Source: JAWUWD01 sp034112085
Lineage (GTDB): Bacteria; Bacteroidota; Bacteroidia; Cytophagales; Cyclobacteriaceae
Assembly: GCA_034112085.1 (NCBI GenBank)
Contig: JAWUWD010000021.1
Coordinates: forward strand, 1-22,903
DNA length: 22,903 bases
Direction: 5' to 3'
Within the stretch, counting starts at the first letter, position 1, and each line of letters opens with the position of its first letter. Of this stretch, positions 1 through 8,794 are shown one piece after another. The position numbers and the translations under genes were made by a program. Below the pieces are notes generated by a model that did no database searches, had not been told where the DNA came from, and saw only the letters and a program-made list of their open reading frames with translations.

Positions 1-1
1 T

Positions 2-151
2 CAAGGCATGGAAAAGATTTCTGATCTATTACAAGCTGAAGCTCAAGTGCTGATGAAAAAATTAAAGAGTCTTCAACGATACAACAATTATCAACAATTG
101 GTATTTCAACTCGAAGTACTGTTAGAAAGAGAATTTACAAACAGAATATAG
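2..151 (+). CDS. C-terminal end of a TolC-family outer-membrane efflux protein (partial)
   Basis: Only the last 49 codons are present; the gene enters from the left edge and ends with TAG at 149-151, two bases before the next start codon. The visible peptide is helical and rich in Gln, Leu and Glu, with the pattern GMEKISDLLQAEAQVL followed by a long amphipathic stretch, as in the last periplasmic helix of TolC/OprM-type proteins (the usual 'LLxAxxxLL...' segment). Its place directly before a membrane-fusion protein and an RND permease makes the outer-membrane channel of a tripartite pump the natural reading. The identity rests on this short stretch and on context. Confidence 0.7.
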   Translation, partial: QGMEKISDLLQAEAQVLMKKLKSLQRYNNYQQLVFQLEVLLEREFTNRI

Positions 152-153
152 AT

Positions 154-1242
154 ATGAGATCAATAATTAAAAATCGGAAGCTTTCCATTGTGATGGTAAC
201 CATCATAGGTGTATTGTTCTCTTGTGGAGAGAATAAGGAAGAAGTTATAGTACAAGATGCCCTCAAAGTAGAAATACTAAAAGTGAAAGTTATCAATAGA
301 CCTAAACTATTACAATTTACCGGTCAGGTAGAGGCGGACGATAAAATGGTATTGAGTACCAAAATACTTGGTCGAATAGATAAGATATCTGTTAAAGAAG
401 GAGATCAGGTAAAAAAAGGTCAGCTATTAATCGAAATTAATAGTAATGATATTCAATCGAAACTGAAAAGTGTAAAAGCTTCATTTAAAGAAGGTACTGC
501 AACATTAACGAATGTGAAAAGGAATTATGAGCGCATAAGTCAATTAACAGTGAGAGGCAGTGCTACACAAAGGGAGTTAGACGATATCACTACAGCAAAG
601 TCTGTGGCAGAAGCTAGATTAGAATCAATTAGTGCATCAATCAATGAGCTAGAAGAATTGCTAACATATGCCAATTTGAAGTCACCGATTAACGGATTTG
701 TATCACAAAAATATATCAATGTGGGCGATATGGCATCACCTGGAAGTCCATTATTGGCTCTGGAATCTTTAGGTGAGCTGAAAGTGACTATTAATGTTCC
801 TTCATTTGAAATTGGACTGTTGGAAGAAAATGATCAAGTGACTATTAAGTTTGATGCACTGGAAAACGCGACATGCGAAGGCGTGATAGAGAAGATAGTT
901 CCTTCGTCAGCATTTTCAGGAGCTCAGTATAGGGTAAATGTGTCTATGATATCATTCAATAAGAATGTTAAGCCTGGGATGTTTGCTCGGGTGGATCTTT
1001 ATAAAAACAATGAGTCTAAAATTCTTATTCCAAAGAATGCAATTAGGTACAAAGGTCAATTGACAGGGCTATTTGCAGTCAATCAGCAAGATGAAGCCAT
1101 GCTCAGATGGGTTAGGCTAGGAGAGCAATTCCCTGAAGGTGTAGAAGTATTGTCTGGACTTATTGAAGGGGAAAGAATCATCATTTCTTCAGATTCAAAA
1201 CTGATTGATGGAATAAAAGTCGAAACAATTAAATCTATTTAA
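154..1242 (+). CDS. RND efflux periplasmic adaptor (membrane-fusion) lipoprotein
   Basis: The 362-residue protein would link an inner-membrane RND pump to a TolC-like channel. It starts with a positively charged segment and hydrophobic core ending in a lipobox, LFSC with Cys24, so it is probably a lipid-anchored adaptor like AcrA. Residues about 60-105 hold the first half of a biotinyl/lipoyl-like domain (ILGRIDKISVKEGDQVKKGQ), then a Gln/Glu/Lys-rich coiled-coil hairpin to about 170, the second lipoyl half (LKSPINGFVSQKYINVGD) and beta-barrel and membrane-proximal domains to the end. Length is normal for HlyD_D23/AcrA-type proteins. It lies 2 bp after the TolC-like gene and 1 bp before the pump gene, so translation is probably coupled. 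The substrate cannot be told from the sequence. Confidence 0.93.
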   Translation: MRSIIKNRKLSIVMVTIIGVLFSCGENKEEVIVQDALKVEILKVKVINRPKLLQFTGQVEADDKMVLSTKILGRIDKISVKEGDQVKKGQLLIEINSNDIQSKLKSVKASFKEGTATLTNVKRNYERISQLTVRGSATQRELDDITTAKSVAEARLESISASINELEELLTYANLKSPINGFVSQKYINVGDMASPGSPLLALESLGELKVTINVPSFEIGLLEENDQVTIKFDALENATCEGVIEKIVPSSAFSGAQYRVNVSMISFNKNVKPGMFARVDLYKNNESKILIPKNAIRYKGQLTGLFAVNQQDEAMLRWVRLGEQFPEGVEVLSGLIEGERIIISSDSKLIDGIKVETIKSI

Positions 1243-1243
1243 T

Positions 1244-4200
1244 ATGAGCGGATTAGCAGGAAATATTGCCAAGAAGTTTATCAACTCAAAGCTGACACCG
1301 CTTTTCATGATTGCTTTTATGGCTGTTGGGATTTACAGTGGATACCTCACACCTAAGGAGGAGGAACCTCAAATTGATGTGCCCATCGCAGATATAGTTG
1401 TTCAATTTCCAGGGGCCAGTGCTTTGGAAGTTGAATCTAGGGTGGTGAAGCCAATGGAAGCTTTTATCTCTAATATTCAAGGGGTAGAATATGTTTATTC
1501 TCAGTCTCTGGAGGGAAAGGCATTCATCGTAGTACGGTATTATGTAGGAGAGGATATAGAGCGTAGTATCGTGAAACTGTATAATGAAGTGCAGAAAAAC
1601 ATGGATAAAATTCCTGAAGGAGTAAGTCTTCCATTGATCAAAACAAGATCAATTGATGATGTGCCTACACTAGGGTTTACGCTATGGAGTGAGAGATATG
1701 ACGACTTCGAGTTGAAGAGAATCGCTGAAGAACTTACTTTAGAAATAGAAAAGGTTGAAGATGTAAGTGAAACCGTGATATATGGTGGTCGAAGCCGACA
1801 ACTACAGATCACTCCTAATACAGAATCAATGATGGCCTATCAATTGGACACTGATATGATCATCAGTACGATAAGGGCTGCTAATCAGCAAGTGCAGGCA
1901 GGTACAATTACCAGTGGAGATCAGGTATTTTTAATAGAGACAGGGGATTTCCTCCAACATAGCAGAGACATAGAAAACTTGGTAGTAGGGGTAATGGATA
2001 AATCACCGATATACCTAAAACAGGTGGCAAAGGTGATTGATGGACCAGAGATTCCGAATGAATATGTGTCCTTTGGGTTGAGTACATGGATGGCAGAGAA
2101 AACCGATCGCACCATGAGTGAAGTTCCGGCAGTATCCATCTCAGTCGCTAAGCGAAAAGGAGCAGATGCGATGAAAATGGCTGATAAAATACTTGAGAGA
2201 ATAGAGATTCTAAAAATGGACCTTATCCCTGCTGATGTGACAGTAGAAGTCACTAGAAACTATGGAGAAACTGCTTCTGTTAAGGTCAAAGAATTACTGA
2301 CCCACTTGACGTTTGCCATCTTAGCGGTGACGTTGGTTGTGGCACTCTCAATGGGTTGGAGGGGAGGACTTGTGGTATTCTTATCTGTGCCGGTAACGTT
2401 TGCATTGACCTTGTTTGTATACTATCTATTTGGATACACATTGAATAGAATTACGCTATTTGCACTGGTATTTGTGACGGGGATTGTAGTCGATGACTCA
2501 ATTATAATTGCTGAGAACATGCATCGGCATTTTAAAATGAAAAAAATGCCTTTGCTAGAAGCTGCCATAGCCTCGATCAATGAAGTAGGTAACCCTACCA
2601 TATTGGCGACCATCACTGTCATAGCTGCTGTGTTACCAATGGTATTTGTAACTGGGTTGATGGGGCCTTATATGAGCCCAATGCCAATTGGCGCAGCCGT
2701 GGCGATGTCATTTTCATTATTGGTAGCGTTGGTGATTACACCCTACTTGGCCTATCGCTTATTGAAAAATGATAACAGTAGCGAAAAAGAGTTTGTATTG
2801 GAGCAATCTTGGATCTATAAGATTTACAATGCTACTATGCAGCCTTTAATGGCATCTCCATGGAAGAGATGGACATTTATAGGTTCGATCACTCTATTAA
2901 TGTTTGCTTCTTTTTCTTTAATCTATCTGAAGAAGGTACCCGTTAAGATGCTGCCATTTGATGATAAGAATGAGTTTCAAGTTGTGATCGATATGCCGGA
3001 AGGAACGACCCTAGAAAGGACATCGATTGTTGCTAAGGAAATAACTGCCTACTTGAAAAAGCAACCAGAAGTCATTAACTACCAATCATATGTAGGTACT
3101 TCTTCTCCGATCAATTTCAATGGATTGGTGCGTCATTATGATATGAGGAAAGCTGCGAACATGGCTGATATTCAGGTGAACTTGATATCGAAAGGAGAAA
3201 GAGATATTCAGAGCCATGAGATTGCTAAGAGACTCAGACCACAGATCAAGAGTATAGCAAAAAGATACCATGCCAATGTTAAGGTAGTAGAAGTGCCACC
3301 TGGACCTCCTGTGATATCAACTTTAGTCGCAGAAGTCTATGGGGATAATCCAGAGGGCCAGCAGAAAGTTGCCGCTCAAATCAAACAAATACTATCTGAA
3401 ACAAAAGATGTCGTAGATGTAGATTGGATGGTAGAGGATGATCAGGTTGAGTACAAATTTAGCATTGATAAAGAGAAAGCGATGATGTACAGTGTATCAC
3501 CTAGTCAGGTTGGAAGTGTACTTAATACTGCTTTGGCCGGAACCACAGTAACACATTTACACAAAGAACATGAGGTCAATGCTACCCCTGTAATATTGAG
3601 ATATGGAGAGAGTGATAGATCAGATGTTTATGACTTGAATAAAATCAATGTACGTGCACAGAATGGTGAAATGGTAGCACTAGGTGATATTATGAGTGTT
3701 AAAAAGGGGGTACAAGACAAAAGTATTTTTCGCAAAAATCAGAAACGAGTAGTATATGTATTGGGTGATGTAGCAGGTGATTTGGAAAGTCCGGTCTATG
3801 CTATATTGGATGCTTCTGCCAGATTAAATGAAGTTGAAGTTCCAGAAGGTTATGAGCTCAATGAGTATTTCACTGCACAGCCTTTTATGGAGCAGGATTA
3901 TGGCGTAAAATGGGATGGAGAATGGCACATTACTTATGAGGTTTTTAGAGACCTTGGAGCTGCATTTGCAGTGGTGCTAGTCATTATCTATATATTAATT
4001 GTAGGATGGTTTCAGGATTTCAAAGTGCCATTCGTAATGATGATAGCTATTCCATTGTCTTTAGTTGGAATATTAGTAGGGCATTGGATGTTGGGGGCAT
4101 TTTTTACAGCCACATCAATGATTGGAATGATTGCTCTGGCAGGAATAATGGTCCGAAATTCCATTCTATTAATTGATTTTGTCAATTTAAGATTGAAAGA

Positions 4201-4510
4201 AGGAGTCCCGATTAAGGAAGCTGTAATTGAAGCAGGTGCGGTAAGAACAACACCAATTTTACTAACAGCAGGTACAGTGGTGATTGGTGCTGTGGTGATC
4301 CTTTTTGATCCTATTTTTCAAGGTCTTGCTATATCACTTATGGGCGGTTCGATAGCCTCAACTTTCTTGACCTTAATAATAGTGCCTTTGATATACTTTA
4401 TGACTGAAAAGCATAAGTATGAATTGATAGAAACAATCCCAATTCGAAAGATAAAAATCAATGGTACTCAACAGAAGCAATTTGAAGAGCCTGTTGAAAT
4501 CAATAATTAA
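1244..4510 (+). CDS. RND multidrug/hydrophobe efflux permease (AcrB/HAE1-like)
   Basis: The 1088-residue inner-membrane proton antiporter has the usual RND length and the duplicated plan: TM1 at about 15-33, a large periplasmic loop, TM2-6, a connecting loop, TM7, a second periplasmic loop and TM8-12. TM4 carries the proton-relay pair Asp417-Asp418 (GIVVDDSIIIAEN). In TM10 the position matching AcrB Lys940 is Arg971 (MVRNSILLIDF), a change common in some RND branches. The start overlaps nothing and follows the adaptor stop by one base. The N-terminal LTPKEEEPQIDVP segment is typical of the AcrB-like pumps that are not heavy-metal (CzcA) types; no CzcA signature was seen. Downstream genes suggest a link to sulfur or thiol stress, which is inference only. 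Confidence 0.95.
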   Translation: MSGLAGNIAKKFINSKLTPLFMIAFMAVGIYSGYLTPKEEEPQIDVPIADIVVQFPGASALEVESRVVKPMEAFISNIQGVEYVYSQSLEGKAFIVVRYYVGEDIERSIVKLYNEVQKNMDKIPEGVSLPLIKTRSIDDVPTLGFTLWSERYDDFELKRIAEELTLEIEKVEDVSETVIYGGRSRQLQITPNTESMMAYQLDTDMIISTIRAANQQVQAGTITSGDQVFLIETGDFLQHSRDIENLVVGVMDKSPIYLKQVAKVIDGPEIPNEYVSFGLSTWMAEKTDRTMSEVPAVSISVAKRKGADAMKMADKILERIEILKMDLIPADVTVEVTRNYGETASVKVKELLTHLTFAILAVTLVVALSMGWRGGLVVFLSVPVTFALTLFVYYLFGYTLNRITLFALVFVTGIVVDDSIIIAENMHRHFKMKKMPLLEAAIASINEVGNPTILATITVIAAVLPMVFVTGLMGPYMSPMPIGAAVAMSFSLLVALVITPYLAYRLLKNDNSSEKEFVLEQSWIYKIYNATMQPLMASPWKRWTFIGSITLLMFASFSLIYLKKVPVKMLPFDDKNEFQVVIDMPEGTTLERTSIVAKEITAYLKKQPEVINYQSYVGTSSPINFNGLVRHYDMRKAANMADIQVNLISKGERDIQSHEIAKRLRPQIKSIAKRYHANVKVVEVPPGPPVISTLVAEVYGDNPEGQQKVAAQIKQILSETKDVVDVDWMVEDDQVEYKFSIDKEKAMMYSVSPSQVGSVLNTALAGTTVTHLHKEHEVNATPVILRYGESDRSDVYDLNKINVRAQNGEMVALGDIMSVKKGVQDKSIFRKNQKRVVYVLGDVAGDLESPVYAILDASARLNEVEVPEGYELNEYFTAQPFMEQDYGVKWDGEWHITYEVFRDLGAAFAVVLVIIYILIVGWFQDFKVPFVMMIAIPLSLVGILVGHWMLGAFFTATSMIGMIALAGIMVRNSILLIDFVNLRLKEGVPIKEAVIEAGAVRTTPILLTAGTVVIGAVVILFDPIFQGLAISLMGGSIASTFLTLIIVPLIYFMTEKHKYELIETIPIRKIKINGTQQKQFEEPVEINN

Positions 4511-4532
4511 ACAATAATTAAAATAAGTAATA

Positions 4533-4718
4533 ATGAGAGACAGAATAATTAGAGCAGTAGCCGGGATTTTTGTGTTAACAGGACTGATATTAGGATTAAT
4601 AGTAAATCAATATTGGTTTATATTGACTGCTTTTGTCGGAGTTAACCTTTTTCAAGCTTCAATGACAAAATGGTGTTTACTTGAAAATATGTTAAAGAAA
4701 TACGGAGTAAATAATTAA
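4533..4718 (+). CDS. DUF2892 (YgaP-type transmembrane domain) inner-membrane protein
   Basis: A 61-residue protein with two hydrophobic helices (about 8-24 and 28-43), a short N-terminal charged segment starting MRDRIIRAVAG and a C-terminal amphipathic tail. The pattern 'R..AG.F...G...G.......W......VG.NL.Q...T..C....ML' is the DUF2892 signature, with Cys48 at the position of the conserved Cys after the second helix. In E. coli YgaP this domain is fused behind a rhodanese domain; here a separate rhodanese gene follows by 20 bp. It probably anchors or feeds a persulfide to or from the membrane, but the exact biochemical role of the family is poorly known. The gene is 22 bp behind the RND permease, in the same orientation. 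Confidence 0.88.
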   Translation: MRDRIIRAVAGIFVLTGLILGLIVNQYWFILTAFVGVNLFQASMTKWCLLENMLKKYGVNN

Positions 4719-4738
4719 TTATAAAACTAAATTTTAAA

Positions 4739-5038
4739 ATGGGTTTACTAGATATATTTGGATTTGGAAAAAGGGAAAAAATGATAGAAGAAGCACTAAG
4801 TAAAGGAGCAGTAATTGTAGACGTTCGTTCGACAATGGAGTTTAAATCAGGGAATATTGAGGGTTCAATAAATATTCCACTTGATATTATTGAAGACAAC
4901 ATTCATAAACTAAAAGATATGAATAATGCCATCGTATTGTGCTGTGCAAGTGGTATGAGAAGTGGCTCTGCCAAATCTATTCTGCAACGATATGATATCG
5001 AATGTTACAATGGCGGTGGGTGGCACTCACTTAGTTAA
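4739..5038 (+). CDS. Single-domain rhodanese-like sulfurtransferase
   Basis: The 99-residue protein consists of one rhodanese domain. The start region (GAVIVDVRSTMEFKSGNIEGSINIP) is the classical CH2A motif, and the active-site loop is C69-A-S-G-M-R74-S, giving a CxxxxR loop with Cys69 as the likely persulfide carrier; Cys68 stands next to it. There is no signal peptide, so it should act in the cytoplasm. It could transfer sulfane sulfur or handle persulfides. It follows the DUF2892 gene by 20 bp and precedes a DUF302 gene by 34 bp. Together with the upstream gene it matches the two halves of YgaP in reverse order. The start ATG is preceded by an A-rich stretch rather than a Shine-Dalgarno sequence, as is usual in Bacteroidota. 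Confidence 0.93.
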   Translation: MGLLDIFGFGKREKMIEEALSKGAVIVDVRSTMEFKSGNIEGSINIPLDIIEDNIHKLKDMNNAIVLCCASGMRSGSAKSILQRYDIECYNGGGWHSLS

Positions 5039-5072
5039 AAGCGAATTAAATGATTAACTCAAATTAAAAAAA

Positions 5073-5465
5073 ATGGACTATCACTATAGTAAAATATCAG
5101 AATTGAGTTTTGAAGAAGCCGTTGATAAAGTAACTATAGAGTTGCAGAAGGAAGGATTTGGTGTACTTACTGAAGTAGATATTCAGGCAACACTGAAAAA
5201 TAAATTAGACATTGATTTTAAGAAGTATAAAATTTTAGGTGCATGTCATCCAACTCTTGCACACCAGGCGATACTTGCTGAGGATAAAATAGGAGTGTTT
5301 TTGCCTTGTAATATTTTGGTACAAGAGCATGAAAATGGTCAGGTAGAAATATCTACAGTGAGTCCTAAGGCTTCGATGATCACCGTTCGAAATACAGCCT
5401 TGCTCTCTATTGCAAAGGATGTGGAAATTAGATTACACCGCGTTATTGATGCCACTTATAAGTGA
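5073..5465 (+). CDS. DUF302 domain protein
   Basis: A 130-residue protein with no signal peptide and no transmembrane segment. It shows the DUF302 pattern: an N-terminal SFEEAVDKVTIELQKEGFGVLTEVD helix-strand, 'LKNKLDIDFKKYKILGACHPTLAHQAI' in the middle with the conserved Cys-His pair, and 'GVFLPCNILVQE' with a second conserved Cys. The biochemical role of DUF302 is not established; members are often found near rhodaneses, DsrE-like proteins and thioredoxins. The two conserved Cys residues fit a thiol or metal role, which is inference. It is the last gene of the efflux operon, ending 61 bp before the convergent end of the next gene. Confidence 0.85.
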   Translation: MDYHYSKISELSFEEAVDKVTIELQKEGFGVLTEVDIQATLKNKLDIDFKKYKILGACHPTLAHQAILAEDKIGVFLPCNILVQEHENGQVEISTVSPKASMITVRNTALLSIAKDVEIRLHRVIDATYK

Positions 5466-5473
5466 TTACTATC

Positions 5474-5500
5474 AGGATGGCAGTAATATACCGCTATCCT
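5474..5500. terminator. Weak hairpin between convergent genes (possible bidirectional terminator)
   Basis: AGGATGGC (5474-5481) and GCTATCCT (5493-5500) pair over 8 bp with one G-T wobble and an 11-base loop. It sits in the 61-bp gap between the convergent DUF302 and outer-membrane protein genes. No strong T-tract follows on either strand, so factor-independent termination is uncertain. Confidence 0.4.
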
Positions 5501-5526
5501 CATAATTTAATCTTATCGAAATTATT

Positions 5527-8001
5527 TTATCCAAAATCTCCTTCGTCTGCACCACCACCTTGATTTTGTCTATCTCGACTGCCTCTACGACTTTTCTTTT
5601 GATTGAACCTATAGGAGAAACTTAAGGTATATGATCTTACCCTCCTTTGGTATTCACCATCGAGCACAAAAGTGGGATCTTCCACTGTATATCTATATTT
5701 TCCTGAATTGAATACATCTCTCACATTGGCTACAAGGGTTGCTTTACTTTTCATAACGTCCATACTCCAACTTAGATCCAAAGTAGTATAAGCTTCGCGA
5801 CTGCCTTGTGTAGTTTCTTGTGGACCACGATACCTCCAGTTCATCTGGTAGTTGACTTTCTTTTTGATGGTCATTTGAGAATTGAGCCGCGTATTCATAG
5901 CGTAAGCATCTTGCTCATAAAGTTGATCAGAGTATATGCCTTCAGTGATTGCTCTAAAGAAATTGGCATTACCACTTACTTTCCACCAGTCAAATACGTC
6001 ATAGGAGTAGTTGAACTCTAGACCGATCGCATTTTGTAAACTAAGGTTGACAGGAAGTGAAACATTGATGGTGTCTACTCTTTGGGTGATTCGTTGCACT
6101 ACGCCATTCGTTCTTCGGTAATACACACTAGAGAATAGATTACTCTTCTTCCATGTTTTGAGAAAACCTAATTCATATGAGTCCGTATAAGTGGGATTAA
6201 GATCAGGGTTTCCAGTTCTCAAATTCCTATTATCGCCTATCGAAAAAGGGAAGGGGTTGAGATTTCTTGATCGTGGTCTTCTAAGTCTTCTGCTATAACT
6301 TGCCTGTACAGAATTTCCCTCGGTCAATTTATAAGTAAAGAATGCACTAGGGAAGAAATCAATATAATCTTTCTTAAAAGACTCATTGGTTTGTAGCAGA
6401 TCAATTTCAATATCAGTGGCTTCCATGCGCAGTCCAAGCTGATAAGATATTTTACCTACTTCCTTTCCATATATGGCGTAAAGGGCATTGACATTTTCAT
6501 TGTAACGAAAGTCATTTGATAGGTTGACATTATTTGACCAGGCGTCCCCCACAAAATCTTCTACCAAATAGTCATTGGCAAGTTGTCTAAAGTTACCTCG
6601 GTAGCCCGTTTCGAATTTCGCTTTAGTGCCAATTGGATGTGCGTAATCTGCCTGCAACAGCCAACTATTTTCAGATTCTACATTATTTGATCGCTGATCT
6701 TGATCGACTCCTAAAGGTCCTTCTAAAAGAAACAGTGTTGTTTGGTCAATAGCGGCATTTTCTATCTCGCCATTGTCTCTGTATTGGGCATCAAATGTGA
6801 GCAATTGGCCTTTTTTGCTGAATATTTTACGATAACCTAGGTCATATTGATAGTTGATATCTTGTTCATCTTCCTCTTCTAATCTCTTTTGGTCTCTATA
6901 TAGTAGGTCGTCTTCATTATAGTCCTTGAAAAAGGTTGTTCTGTCGTTGGTACCATCAGAATTGCGATAAGTAAATGATCCAGTCAAAGAATTTTTGTCA
7001 TTGAAACTGTATTCTATCCCCGTTCGAATACTGTTGTTAAGTCCACCCCGTGTGAAATCAAGACTTTGATCCGTACGATATGATGTGTCAACTTCAGCAT
7101 ATTTTTGAAGTGATAAACCTGATCCTGGGCTTTGGCGATAGTTTAAACCATAATTACCAAAAAGGTTCACCTTGTCTTTTCTATAATTAAAATTAAAGGA
7201 TGCCCCGTGATTGTCCGGATACCCAGTATTGAGTGTCATACCACCATTGAGTCCCTTTTTTCGTTTTTTCTTGAGGACTATATTAATAATTCCTGCATCA
7301 CCTTCCGCATCGTATCGTGCAGATGGGTTAGTTACTACTTCGATCGATTCGATAATATCACCTTGTAACTGTCGAAGACCGTCACTGCCACTTATCCCGA
7401 TCAGGCCAGAAGGTTTTCCATCAATGAGAATACGAACATTTTCGCTACCTCGTAAACTCACACCACCATCCTGATCCACCGCCACAGAAGGTACGTTGTT
7501 GAGAATGTCAATAGCGGTTCGTCCAGTATTGCTTAAGTCTTTACCTACATTGAAAACTCTTTTGTCAAGGGTCAATGAGACTTGGTCTTTGTCTCCTTTT
7601 ATGACTACTGCGTCCAATATTTCGCTGTCTTCCTCTAGGGTGATAGTACCCATATCAAGACCATTGCTATCTCGTCTCATACCCAATCCTGAGATCGTTA
7701 TCGGTTTGTAAGATATGAATTGAATGATGGCATAAAACCTTCCAGGCCTTATCTCAATAGCAAATTTCCCACTAGTATCAGTAATTCCTCCAGTGACCAA
7801 AGACGAGTCTCGCTCGTTATAAAAGCTGATATTAGTGTATTCCAATGGATCCCCTGATTGCGCATCTACTACTATACCAGTGACTGTTTTGGGAGGGAGG
7901 TTGGCCCTGTTTCCACGTTGACCACCAGGACGACTGCCATCTTGTGCTATCAATTGTATGAAACTCATAGATAGTATTACGATTAGTAGAATGTTTTTCA
8001 T
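5527..8001 (-). CDS. TonB-receptor-like outer-membrane beta-barrel protein (CarboxypepD_reg + plug + OMP_b-brl_3)
   Basis: The 824-residue protein has a signal peptide ending in LIAQ, a short Gly/Arg-rich linker (GGQRGNR), a CarboxypepD_reg-like domain at about 38-120, and a plug domain at about 140-245 with GSENVRILIDGKPSG and NPSARYDAEGDAGIINIVLKK, the signature of the outer-membrane-beta-barrel family 3 receptors. The rest, full of Tyr, Arg and Asn alternation and short turns, is the beta-barrel. The C-terminus is a basic then acidic Gly-rich tail (KKSRRGSRDRQ...ADEGDFG). It should lie in the outer membrane and may import a metal chelate or another ligand, or act as a structural or export pore; the substrate is not visible. 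The start ATG overlaps the stop of the CnrX-like gene by 4 bp, so it is translated from the sigma-factor operon. Confidence 0.9.
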   Translation of the reverse strand: MKNILLIVILSMSFIQLIAQDGSRPGGQRGNRANLPPKTVTGIVVDAQSGDPLEYTNISFYNERDSSLVTGGITDTSGKFAIEIRPGRFYAIIQFISYKPITISGLGMRRDSNGLDMGTITLEEDSEILDAVVIKGDKDQVSLTLDKRVFNVGKDLSNTGRTAIDILNNVPSVAVDQDGGVSLRGSENVRILIDGKPSGLIGISGSDGLRQLQGDIIESIEVVTNPSARYDAEGDAGIINIVLKKKRKKGLNGGMTLNTGYPDNHGASFNFNYRKDKVNLFGNYGLNYRQSPGSGLSLQKYAEVDTSYRTDQSLDFTRGGLNNSIRTGIEYSFNDKNSLTGSFTYRNSDGTNDRTTFFKDYNEDDLLYRDQKRLEEEDEQDINYQYDLGYRKIFSKKGQLLTFDAQYRDNGEIENAAIDQTTLFLLEGPLGVDQDQRSNNVESENSWLLQADYAHPIGTKAKFETGYRGNFRQLANDYLVEDFVGDAWSNNVNLSNDFRYNENVNALYAIYGKEVGKISYQLGLRMEATDIEIDLLQTNESFKKDYIDFFPSAFFTYKLTEGNSVQASYSRRLRRPRSRNLNPFPFSIGDNRNLRTGNPDLNPTYTDSYELGFLKTWKKSNLFSSVYYRRTNGVVQRITQRVDTINVSLPVNLSLQNAIGLEFNYSYDVFDWWKVSGNANFFRAITEGIYSDQLYEQDAYAMNTRLNSQMTIKKKVNYQMNWRYRGPQETTQGSREAYTTLDLSWSMDVMKSKATLVANVRDVFNSGKYRYTVEDPTFVLDGEYQRRVRSYTLSFSYRFNQKKSRRGSRDRQNQGGGADEGDFG

Positions 8002-8483
8002 TTTTTCTTTTTGCGACTTTTCACTTTTCTTCTCATACCTGCACCTTTATCTATTACTTTGAAGATTACACTATCGAACTTTAGTTTTTGTTCATCGGTG
8101 CAAACACTTCTTAAATTTTGCAGGTGTTGAAAATTCAATTTTTCTATTTGAATGTTTTGATTAGCAATTTTTTGAAAAAGCTCGTTTTGTTTACTAGTAT
8201 CAGCGTCAGAGAGTAGTTCTGTGAGCTTCTTGCGATTATCATGTAGCGAACGTTGTAGTTCATGAGTTTGTTCAAAATGTTGCTCACGCGCCAATTTGAA
8301 CGATTTCGCTTGTTCTGTTGATAGGTCAAGCTTACGCGTTAGATATTGCTCAACATGAGGTTTGTTCTTTTTCGAACGATGTGGGTGTTTGTCATATTTC
8401 GTCATCCATAAAAAGGATAGTGTGGTAATGTTTAGCAGAACTAAAACGACCAATGCGATTATCAAGATTCTTTGTTTGTTCAT
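7998..8483 (-). CDS. Membrane-anchored CnrX/Spy-like periplasmic (metal) sensor
   Basis: The 161-residue protein has one N-terminal transmembrane anchor (about 6-27) and a periplasmic helical domain with two LTxxQ-like motifs, LSTEQ at 54-58 and CTDEQ at 128-132, as in the Spy/CpxP and Metal_resist (CnrX) families. Histidines at 33, 35, 43, 69, 74, 81 and 120 could bind metal. The C-terminus is a very basic tail (RRKVKSRKKKK). In the Cupriavidus CnrYXH system, CnrX senses nickel or cobalt in the periplasm and controls the anti-sigma factor CnrY and sigma factor CnrH; here an anti-sigma-like gene and an ECF sigma gene sit directly upstream. A chaperone-like stress sensor is the alternative. 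It starts 5 bp after the anti-sigma stop and its end overlaps the outer-membrane gene start. Confidence 0.8.
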   Translation of the reverse strand: MNKQRILIIALVVLVLLNITTLSFLWMTKYDKHPHRSKKNKPHVEQYLTRKLDLSTEQAKSFKLAREQHFEQTHELQRSLHDNRKKLTELLSDADTSKQNELFQKIANQNIQIEKLNFQHLQNLRSVCTDEQKLKFDSVIFKVIDKGAGMRRKVKSRKKKK

Positions 8484-8488
8484 AGCTT

Positions 8489-8794
8489 CTACTCTAAAGT
8501 GGAGTTGTATATATCGTCATTCTTCATGCTGTACTCAGATGCCATCAAATCAATAGCATCTACATTCTCTTCAGTCTCGGTGGAGATATTGAGTAATGAA
8601 ATCACATTAATTAACACGATCAGTATCATTGCAGCAAGGCTCCAATTCCAAACGGTTGATTGACGCAACTGTCGTTCCTCCATTCTAGTAGATAGTCTAG
8701 TATAGAAATAGGGTTTAGCCTTGATATCGGATGCACCCTCCAAACTGCCCATTGTTTTGGCAATTTCCTTTTCTATGTTTTTATTTGATTTCAT
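8489..8794 (-). CDS. Single-pass anti-sigma-factor-like membrane protein
   Basis: A 101-residue protein with a charged cytoplasmic N-terminus (about 1-48), one transmembrane segment at about 51-70 and a short acidic periplasmic tail of about 30 residues. The start overlaps the sigma-factor stop by 4 bp (ATGA), a typical sigma/anti-sigma arrangement. The cytoplasmic part contains an IKAKPYFYTRLSTRMEER segment, which resembles the helix found in many small Bacteroidota anti-sigma proteins; no zinc-binding HxxxCxxC motif is present. By position and topology it would hold the ECF sigma factor at the membrane and respond to the periplasmic partner encoded next, much as CnrY does. The function is inferred from context rather than from a recognised domain. 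Confidence 0.72.
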   Translation of the reverse strand: MKSNKNIEKEIAKTMGSLEGASDIKAKPYFYTRLSTRMEERQLRQSTVWNWSLAAMILIVLINVISLLNISTETEENVDAIDLMASEYSMKNDDIYNSTLE

